The notes beneath the pieces were generated by a model, which made no database searches, was not told where the DNA came from, and was given only the letters and a program-made list of their open reading frames with translations. Below, in pieces: positions 7,908-12,773 of a DNA stretch of 21,395 nt. Origin of the DNA: a virus; IMG/VR virus record IMGVR_UViG_3300005582_001345, positions 1 to 21,395 of that record, one strand, 5' to 3'. Positions within the stretch are counted from its first letter, which is position 1. Every line of letters begins with the position of its first letter. Position numbers and translations under genes: made by a program.

Positions 7908-8456
7908 ATGTCATATTACGTTGATATATATGACAGAGTTGATGTTGGATTTATCGTACAGAAATACTGTGATATTGATATAGAACAAATAAGAGATTGG
8001 TATCACAAACTAGAAGCACAATTTAGTGATTACAAATACGTGTGCGTTGAGAACGATGATTCAATTCCCTATTCCGGGAGCTTTGGTAAAAATGCCGCAA
8101 TGTACAAACTAACCGATGACATGTTCTTTGATTATGCTAAAGAATTCAGAGACAGTTTGCCCTTCAAGACTGGTAAATGGACTCTAATAATACATGATCC
8201 TACAACTAGATTAGCTACTCATCAAGACCTCGGCGAGGCATTAAGATTGCATGTTCCTATATATACCAACGATGACAGTTTATGGTATATAGAAGGTAGC
8301 ACATATCATATGGATGTTGGTAATGCATATATTGTTAATACTACTATACCGCATGGTTTAAATAACAAAGGAACTACAGATAGAATTCATTTATACTGTA
8401 AAGTTTGGACTGATGACGTTATTAAGTATTACGAATCAAAGAATACTGATCTATAA
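7908..8456 (+). CDS. 2OG-Fe(II) oxygenase-like protein (asp/asn beta-hydroxylase type), short paralogue
   Basis: 182 aa from the ATG at 7908. An in-frame ATG at 7851 would add 19 residues and overlap the previous gene by 26 bp. The later start is preferred because its first 15 residues (MSYYVDIYDRVDVGF) align from the methionine with the paralogue's MYRYIEKFDPIDLGF. Numbered from 7908, H105-x-D107 (ATHQDLGE), H149 (TTIPHGLNN) and R159 (TDRIHLYCKV) form the Fe(II)/2OG site, with HVPIYTNDDS before the second half. It lacks the insertion of about 40 residues present in the upstream copy. The pair looks like a tandem duplication with later divergence. The stop TAA (8454-8456) lies inside the late promoter of the next gene. 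Confidence 0.8.
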   Translation: MSYYVDIYDRVDVGFIVQKYCDIDIEQIRDWYHKLEAQFSDYKYVCVENDDSIPYSGSFGKNAAMYKLTDDMFFDYAKEFRDSLPFKTGKWTLIIHDPTTRLATHQDLGEALRLHVPIYTNDDSLWYIEGSTYHMDVGNAYIVNTTIPHGLNNKGTTDRIHLYCKVWTDDVIKYYESKNTDL

Positions 8457-8459
8457 ATA
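8452..8459 (+). promoter_or_regulatory. T4-type late promoter octamer
   Basis: An exact TATAAATA octamer, 18 bp before the ATG at 8478. It overlaps the TAA stop of the previous gene (8454-8456). A transcript starting a few bases downstream would have a leader of about 12 nt containing the purine-rich AAGAGA just ahead of the ATG. This gives the last plus-strand gene its own late transcription start in addition to read-through from the block. Confidence 0.7.
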
Positions 8460-8477
8460 ATTTGATAAGAGAATAAC

Positions 8478-9068
8478 ATGTCTTTACAAAACGCAATAGT
8501 ACCTTTAGACATTGAGTTTAATCTCAATGAATTACTAGAATACTATAATATATTAGAACGTGATTACCAGCACTTAAAGTGGACCTTTAAAAACGATGTA
8601 GAAGATGCTGACAAAGGTCATAAGCATGATGGGATATTTGGGTGGGGGATACAGAGTAATTTAAATGACTTGAGTAAACCATGTCCACCGTATGACATAC
8701 ACAAAGAACGCACTGATGTATATAGAGATACCGAGTTAGTATTTGGGTTTGCTAAGAAGATTATAGACTACTTCCCGGGAGTGAGACAGTTGGGTATTGC
8801 AGGACATCCACATGGAGTAGAGATATTGCAACACAAAGACAATGATGAATTCTACAAAATACACATCCCCATTATAACTAATGATGAGGCTTACTTTGTA
8901 TTCGGGGATGACAATTATGTGATGAAGCCTGGTAAAATGTACTTTGTAGAGACTGAAATTATGCACGGGACAGTCAATAATGGATTGACACCTAGAGTAC
9001 ATATGTTGTTTAAGTGTACTAGAGACACCATAGACGTTGTTAAAAGAATGACGGGTACGTTAACGTAA
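8478..9068 (+). CDS. Third tandem 2OG-Fe(II) oxygenase-like protein
   Basis: 196 aa. H119-x-D121 (LQHKDNDE), H163 (EIMHGTVNNG) and R173 (TPRVHMLF) give the facial triad and 2OG arginine, and HIPIITNDEA at 129-138 matches the strand motif of the two preceding paralogues. The N-terminal half is His/Asp-rich (GHKHDGIFGWG, near 47-57) and unlike the other copies. It is a more distant member of the same family: the core is shared but the N-terminal substrate region differs. Its own late promoter (8452-8459) and AAGAGA ribosome-binding sequence precede it. The gene ends 2 bp short of a convergent minus-strand gene, with a strong hairpin immediately downstream. Confidence 0.8.
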   Translation: MSLQNAIVPLDIEFNLNELLEYYNILERDYQHLKWTFKNDVEDADKGHKHDGIFGWGIQSNLNDLSKPCPPYDIHKERTDVYRDTELVFGFAKKIIDYFPGVRQLGIAGHPHGVEILQHKDNDEFYKIHIPIITNDEAYFVFGDDNYVMKPGKMYFVETEIMHGTVNNGLTPRVHMLFKCTRDTIDVVKRMTGTLT

Positions 9069-9070
9069 AT

Positions 9071-9676
9071 TCATACTGAAACATTATATCGTGATAATGT
9101 TTCACGCTGTTGCATATATTCATCGACATTAACTTTCCAAACGTTCTGTAGAGTGTTATATATTTCTACATTGGATTGAGCTAAGTGCCATATACCTGTC
9201 TTACTAATATGAGGCATCATTGTTTTATTGATTACATGACTATCTGCACCACCCTCATTGATATTAGTAGTAATATAGAACTCTGCGTCAGGGTTTGTAT
9301 CTTTAATTAATAGTATTTGATAGTATATAAAGTACCCAAAATGAATGAAAGCATGGTATGGATTTTTTGAGAATTGATTATAACCCGGCAATTGTGCTCC
9401 TCTAAACAATACCCTATAGCTATTGTTATTGACTTCTGGAAAATGATGCACACCTGCAATGCTAAAAATACTGTCATTGTCTGTGTCTACTGCTATGAAA
9501 AATTGCCCATAGGGCATCTGCATCTTATCTAATTTTATTGCCTTAAAGTCTTTATTGTTTACAAACCCTAAACTGTCACACCGATCACAGAATACAGATA
9601 ACTTGTCAGTATCTGATTCTTCTAACAGTTTAATTTTAAGGTTTGTTTTTCCATGTATTGAAGTTAGATACATCAT
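9071..9676 (-). CDS. Probable GNAT-like acyltransferase (weak call)
   Basis: 201 aa; function uncertain. The central region FFIAVDTDNDSIFSIAGVHHFPEV (about 59-82), followed by LFRGAQLPGYN (about 89-99), has the look of the beta4-beta5 core of GNAT-type N-acyltransferases. There a strand reporting 'self-information' is followed by an acyl-CoA-facing segment. No canonical Q/RxxGxG/A signature is obvious. Two adjacent ATGs (9676 and 9673) are possible starts; either overlaps the upstream adenylation-like gene by about 40 bp, so a later start cannot be excluded. The last codons fall within the convergent hairpin at 9077-9104. Placed directly after an adenylate-forming enzyme, an acyl-transfer step would make biochemical sense (inference). 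Confidence 0.6.
   Translation of the reverse strand: MMYLTSIHGKTNLKIKLLEESDTDKLSVFCDRCDSLGFVNNKDFKAIKLDKMQMPYGQFFIAVDTDNDSIFSIAGVHHFPEVNNNSYRVLFRGAQLPGYNQFSKNPYHAFIHFGYFIYYQILLIKDTNPDAEFYITTNINEGGADSHVINKTMMPHISKTGIWHLAQSNVEIYNTLQNVWKVNVDEYMQQRETLSRYNVSV
9077..9104. terminator. Perfect 11-bp hairpin at the convergent gene junction
   Basis: The arms TGAAACATTAT (9077-9087) and ATAATGTTTCA (9094-9104) are perfectly complementary around a 6-nt loop. The hairpin lies 8 nt after the plus-strand stop (9068) and inside the last codons of the minus-strand gene (stop at 9071-9073), so it would form in both convergent transcripts. There is no U-tract on either side. A bidirectional transcription barrier or a 3'-end stabiliser is more likely than a textbook intrinsic terminator. 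Confidence 0.6.
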
Positions 9677-10286
9677 CTTTTCTTTTTAGGAAGGTCTGTG
9701 ATTCCATGTCAAACACATCATTAGTAGTGATTCCGTTAACAAAGCACTCGCCCTCGGCAAAGGTAACGTTGTATCCTTTACTATCTGTAAAATCAAAAAC
9801 AGAGCCGTTCTTAGCTATGAATACTGGTGGGGGATTCTCTGTACTACCATACCAATTGGCCACTAACTTAACACCCTTACTCAACATCATATCAACCATT
9901 GATTGCGGTACATTTTGACTGCCCATAATCATATAGCGTACACAACTCATATCTAGAGTTTCAAAATTCTTAGTTTGTTGCAACAGTTCTACATGCTTAG
10001 GTATGAGTCCTATCACAGTAGGCTGATATTTAGTAAACACTTTAATATATGAATATGGGTCAAAGTTCATATTGATTAGTGTGGCGCCTACTTTAGTAGA
10101 AGGTCCAACTGTAATAGTATAGTACCCAATCACATTAAATGGCAATACGTTAAGTACTATATCATCCTTAGTCAATTGCAGTTCCTCGATTGAAATATCA
10201 ATACGATTGTTGATAAACTCCCAAGTATGTTCTACTTCTTTTGCTTCTTTGGTAGAACCTGAAGTATATAATATTAAATTACTCAT
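9636..10286 (-). CDS. Miniature adenylate-forming (ANL/AMP-binding) enzyme
   Basis: 216 aa, with recognisable adenylation core motifs in order: A3 P-loop YTSGSTKEAKEV (7-18), an A4-like PFNVIGYY (49-56), A5 NWYGSTE (144-150), an A7-like TTND (187-190) and an A8-like RKDD (202-205). ANL enzymes activate a carboxylate with ATP to an acyl-AMP and normally are 500-600 aa. Here the P-loop starts at residue 7, so the usual N-terminal segment of about 150 residues is absent. The protein stops just after A8, so the C-terminal subdomain with the A10 lysine is also missing. The motifs are intact and in frame, arguing for a compact enzyme or one half of a complex rather than a pseudogene. It starts 1 bp after the methyltransferase stop and overlaps the GNAT-like gene by about 40 bp. 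Confidence 0.78.
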   Translation of the reverse strand: MSNLILYTSGSTKEAKEVEHTWEFINNRIDISIEELQLTKDDIVLNVLPFNVIGYYTITVGPSTKVGATLINMNFDPYSYIKVFTKYQPTVIGLIPKHVELLQQTKNFETLDMSCVRYMIMGSQNVPQSMVDMMLSKGVKLVANWYGSTENPPPVFIAKNGSVFDFTDSKGYNVTFAEGECFVNGITTNDVFDMESQTFLKRKDDVSNFNTWKNKP

Positions 10287-10287
10287 A

Positions 10288-11142
10288 TCAAAATAGTATC
10301 TTAATTTTTTTATAGCGTTCGAAACATGTCATAAATCCCTCACCCGGGACTACTTCAACTAAGTAGTCTGGTTGTGCTAATTCGGCCGGTATTGCTAAAA
10401 TGTTAGCTACCGTGCTGTCTTCAAATGGGTTTTCATCACTATGTTTAAATGTTTCTGCAATAGGCTTAGTTCTGCAAGCTACCCAATATTGTTTGTATTT
10501 TCTAGCTTCTAAAAACTGTTGGCAGTTATTCCAAACATCCCATTCCATTGCTTCATAAAAGATAACAGGTCTGAATTTGCTGATAGTCTTAACACATCCT
10601 TGTAGTGCTTCAAACTCATGCCCTTCTACGTCAATTTTGATAACGTTACAGTGGGCAAGTTCTACATTATCTAAGGTAAGCATTCTAACAGGAATGCCTT
10701 CGCTACTATTAATGATATGTATATCACCGTAGTTAGATTTCACTTCGGGGTCGAAATCTTTTAAAACACGTTCAGATTTTTTATTACTGGCACCAGCGTT
10801 GATAATTTGAATTTTAGGGTAGTCTTTGCTGTTGTACGATGCTACTGCAAAATGTTTAGGATTGGGTTCAAATCCCAGTGCATTACAGTTTGTTTCTTTA
10901 TGCACCGCTACTAAATGATATCCAACGTTAGTACCTATATCGATATATTGACTAGTATCATCGGGTAAGTATTGCTTAATTATGTTAATTTCTGCTTGGC
11001 AGTATTCACCGTACATGTCAATTGACTTACTTACAGTGTTATCATTTCTATATACCAAAAAGACTCCCACTCTACTATCAGTAAGTAGCAGTGAATCCTT
11101 CATTGAATCGATGGTTTGTTGAATTTCTTCTTCAGTTGACAT
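10288..11142 (-). CDS. FkbM-family SAM-dependent methyltransferase
   Basis: 284 aa. The class I methyltransferase fold is shown by motif I YIDIGTNVGYH (66-76), the acidic ribose-binding residue E92 in GFEPNP, and the FkbM hallmark IKIDVEGHEFEALQG (168-182). The family O-methylates sugars, polyketides and glycans. In phage accessory regions such genes are commonly associated with surface glycan or glycoconjugate modification, which would fit this block (inference). The start has a GAGAG ribosome-binding sequence, with a T-run between it and the ATG. A late-type octamer lies at 11193-11200. The stop at 10288-10290 is followed after 1 bp by the adenylation-like gene, so the two are co-transcribed. 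Confidence 0.9.
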   Translation of the reverse strand: MSTEEEIQQTIDSMKDSLLLTDSRVGVFLVYRNDNTVSKSIDMYGEYCQAEINIIKQYLPDDTSQYIDIGTNVGYHLVAVHKETNCNALGFEPNPKHFAVASYNSKDYPKIQIINAGASNKKSERVLKDFDPEVKSNYGDIHIINSSEGIPVRMLTLDNVELAHCNVIKIDVEGHEFEALQGCVKTISKFRPVIFYEAMEWDVWNNCQQFLEARKYKQYWVACRTKPIAETFKHSDENPFEDSTVANILAIPAELAQPDYLVEVVPGEGFMTCFERYKKIKILF

Positions 11143-11156
11143 TAAAAAATCTCTCA

Positions 11157-11187
11157 GTTACTATAATTTATAGCAAAATACAGTAAC
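11157..11187 (-). promoter_or_regulatory. Weak leader hairpin before the FkbM gene
   Basis: GTTACT (11157-11162) and AGTAAC (11182-11187) are complementary, with a 19-nt AT-rich interval. Read on the minus strand, the hairpin is followed by TGAGAGATTTTTTA and then the ATG at 11142, so it precedes the ribosome-binding sequence and a short U-run. It could mildly attenuate read-through or protect a late transcript that starts a few bases upstream. The stem is short, so this is tentative. Confidence 0.25.
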
Positions 11188-11192
11188 CAAAA

Positions 11193-11200
11193 TATTTATT
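11193..11200 (-). promoter_or_regulatory. Late-type promoter octamer AATAAATA
   Basis: On the minus strand 11200 to 11193 read AATAAATA, matching the NATAAATA late motif. It overlaps the TAA stop (11196-11198) of the upstream small secreted protein gene. It would drive the FkbM, adenylation-like and GNAT-like genes with a leader of about 45 nt. One base differs from TATAAATA, and in AT-rich DNA chance matches occur, so confidence is moderate. Confidence 0.45.
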
Positions 11201-11501
11201 GCTGACAAGTTCTAGTACGTGTGATAGTGCCATCAGAGTGATAAGTTTCAGTCCACGGCGTACAGTTTTGACTTTGTATTACAGGCTGTTGTTGAATAAC
11301 TACTTGTGGTTGTTGAACTACGAGAGGTCTATTGTAGATATCGTATATGACTGCACCCACTATAGCACCACCAACAACTTGTCCCAAACCCCATCCACCA
11401 CGCTGATGGCCGTGTCCGTGACCATGATAGCGAAAATGATGTTGAGCAAAAGCGGGAACGCTAGCCAATAATAACAATAGTGCAAATATAAATTTTTTCA
11501 T
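11196..11501 (-). CDS. Small secreted His- and Gly-rich protein
   Basis: 101 aa. A clear Sec signal peptide is present: MKK, a hydrophobic core FIFALLLLLASVP, and an A-F-A/Q cleavage site near residue 19. The mature protein begins with a His/Gly-rich stretch (HHFRYHGHGHGHQRGG, about 21-36) that could bind metal. A Gly-zipper-like segment GLGQVVGGAIVGAVIYDIY (about 39-57) may insert in or cross a membrane, and a Gln/Val-rich tail ends in a region with two cysteines. It has a strong AGGAG ribosome-binding site 6 nt before the ATG. A phage gene for a periplasmic or outer-envelope protein near a cell-wall hydrolase suggests a role in host envelope alteration or lysis, but no family is recognised. 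It resembles small bacterial envelope proteins and may have been acquired from a host. Confidence 0.72.
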   Translation of the reverse strand: MKKFIFALLLLLASVPAFAQHHFRYHGHGHGHQRGGWGLGQVVGGAIVGAVIYDIYNRPLVVQQPQVVIQQQPVIQSQNCTPWTETYHSDGTITRTRTCQQ

Positions 11502-11526
11502 AACATTCTCCTAGTCATACTAATAT

Positions 11527-11544
11527 AACGCCTCAGAGGACGTT
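11527..11544 (-). other. GC-rich hairpin in the 64-bp intergenic gap
   Basis: AACG (11527-11530), CCTCAGAGG (11531-11539) and CGTT (11541-11544) form an interrupted palindrome with a single unpaired A. It lies between the stop of the 176-aa gene (11566) and the start of the small secreted protein (11501). It is unusually GC-rich for the surrounding DNA. It may be an RNA processing or stability hairpin; no U-tract follows. Confidence 0.3.
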
Positions 11545-11565
11545 TCCGTTGACACATAACTATAT

Positions 11566-12096
11566 TTAGTAGTCTTGGTTGTCCGAATCTACTACAAGCC
11601 ACCCAATTGATAACAAATCTTTTCGTATTTCATCAGTCACTACGCTTTCGGCTACACTGGCTTTAGTTTCCAAATACTTTTCTTGTGCTTCTCTACTAAG
11701 CTGGTTATATTCTTCGTCAGTTAGGTCTTCGTTGTTACGTATGCCGCTACAGTACCAGTCAATATAATCACCCTCTTGTCGTATGTCAGCAACTATTCCA
11801 CCAGCGTATCTCCATGAACAACCCCATCGTTTGTCTGATAATATAGGCCACACATCGTTTTTAATAAATTCATTGTTGCACATTGCGGCATAGAGATGTT
11901 GCGCATAGATACTATCATTGCACTTCTCTATGATAAGTTCGCTGGTTCGCAAATCATATTCCATATTATCAATGCGCCACTCATCAGTTTCTTCTAAATC
12001 TAGTTTATGTTGAGTACTAGTTTTAAAATACTCTATCATAGAACGTGCAGTTTCATCCTGTGGATCTTCTATGAGTTTTTTCTCATAACGTTCCAT
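11566..12096 (-). CDS. Conserved phage protein of unknown function
   Basis: 176 aa from the ATG at 12094-12096. A longer form starting at 12132 is possible but would overlap the hydrolase gene by 35 bp; the chosen start is 1 bp after that gene's stop and has an AGAGG ribosome-binding sequence. The protein is acidic and mostly helical in the N-terminal 90 residues. A conserved-looking aromatic segment WGCSWRYAGGIVADIRQEGD (near 90-110) follows, then YIDWYCSGI. It has no signal peptide, membrane segment or known catalytic motif. Position between a lysin and a secreted protein does not define its role. I know of similar Trp/Gly-rich segments in marine T4-like phage hypothetical proteins, but cannot name a family. 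Confidence 0.7.
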   Translation of the reverse strand: MERYEKKLIEDPQDETARSMIEYFKTSTQHKLDLEETDEWRIDNMEYDLRTSELIIEKCNDSIYAQHLYAAMCNNEFIKNDVWPILSDKRWGCSWRYAGGIVADIRQEGDYIDWYCSGIRNNEDLTDEEYNQLSREAQEKYLETKASVAESVVTDEIRKDLLSIGWLVVDSDNQDY

Positions 12097-12097
12097 A

Positions 12098-12712
12098 CTA
12101 AATGTTCCTCTCTGAGGACTTCTGCTTATCATTTTGTTTTACTTTCTGTTTACTATAAAAAATATGATTACCTATTCTTGCTACTTGTTTATATGGCCAG
12201 AACGGATCAACGGTCAAGTTATGAAAGAATAATGCACTTCTAGGTAATACATCATGGTATGCATCATACGCTAACACTTGATATGCAATATCCATTGCTT
12301 GTATATATTTAGGGTCGTTGACGTTTATTTTTTGTCTGTTCTCGCATACCCAACTAAACTGGCAAAGTCTAACTTTGTATTCATCTAATGTTTCTTCATT
12401 AATCTTGGTTACCATTGTTACTTGGTATATCACGTTGCAAGGAGTACTAGCAAAACCGTGGTTTACTCTATTCATTACTACTCTAGCTACTGCTGCCTTT
12501 CCAGTAATACTTTCGCCTCGGGCTTCATAGAATATATTTTCAGCTAAACATTTTAATTGTTTGTTGTCAACTGGTTTGGCTTCTACAACTTCTGCAATTT
12601 TTTCTGGTTCTGGTTCTGGTTCTATACTGGTGTTACTAAGCACTACGATAAGTGTAAATACGACTAATAATATTGCAAATATCTTAGTGGGATTTAGGGC
12701 TATATTTTTCAT
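12098..12712 (-). CDS. SleB-like cell-wall hydrolase with N-terminal membrane anchor
   Basis: 204 aa from the ATG at 12712, chosen over a GTG 6 bp upstream because AAGGAG lies 5 nt before the ATG and too close to the GTG. Residues 11-26 form one hydrophobic helix (IFAILLVVFTLIVVLS), followed by an EPEPEPE linker and a Hydrolase_2/SleB-type domain from about 51. Its motifs are LAENIFYEARGES (56-68, catalytic Glu region), GKAAVARVVMNRV (71-83), CNVIYQ (92-97) and CQFSW (117-121). The family cleaves peptidoglycan, so this is the likely endolysin or a virion-independent muralytic enzyme. The uncleaved N-terminal helix suggests a signal-anchor (SAR-type) or membrane-tethered form. It has its own sigma70-like promoter, unlike the late-promoter genes around it. 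Confidence 0.85.
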   Translation of the reverse strand: MKNIALNPTKIFAILLVVFTLIVVLSNTSIEPEPEPEKIAEVVEAKPVDNKQLKCLAENIFYEARGESITGKAAVARVVMNRVNHGFASTPCNVIYQVTMVTKINEETLDEYKVRLCQFSWVCENRQKINVNDPKYIQAMDIAYQVLAYDAYHDVLPRSALFFHNLTVDPFWPYKQVARIGNHIFYSKQKVKQNDKQKSSERNI

Positions 12713-12729
12713 ATACACTCCTTTTTCTA

Positions 12730-12749
12730 TACATAGAATACACTATGTA
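12730..12749. promoter_or_regulatory. Operator-like palindrome over the hydrolase promoter
   Basis: TACATAG (12730-12736), 6 bp, CTATGTA (12743-12749): a perfect 7-bp inverted repeat whose centre covers the -10 hexamer of the hydrolase promoter. Its position is typical of a repressor-binding site, though no cognate regulator is encoded in the window. Confidence 0.4.
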
Positions 12750-12763
12750 AGGGTTAATGTCAA
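12735..12763 (-). promoter_or_regulatory. Sigma70-like promoter for the cell-wall hydrolase
   Basis: On the minus strand, TTGACA (12758-12763, perfect -35) is followed by a 17-bp spacer and TATTCT (12735-12740; 4 of 6 match the -10 consensus). Initiation would occur about 15 nt upstream of the ATG at 12712, just ahead of an AAGGAG ribosome-binding site. The 61-bp gap before the 878-aa gene otherwise holds nothing. Confidence 0.65.
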
Positions 12764-12773
12764 TTGTTTTGGA

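Noticed and set aside
11549-11554. TTGACA on the plus strand
   Set aside because: No -10-like hexamer at suitable spacing and no plus-strand gene follows.
12604-12621. Short DNA repeat GGTTCT x3
   Set aside because: It simply encodes the EPEPEP linker of the cell-wall hydrolase and is not a separate repeat element.
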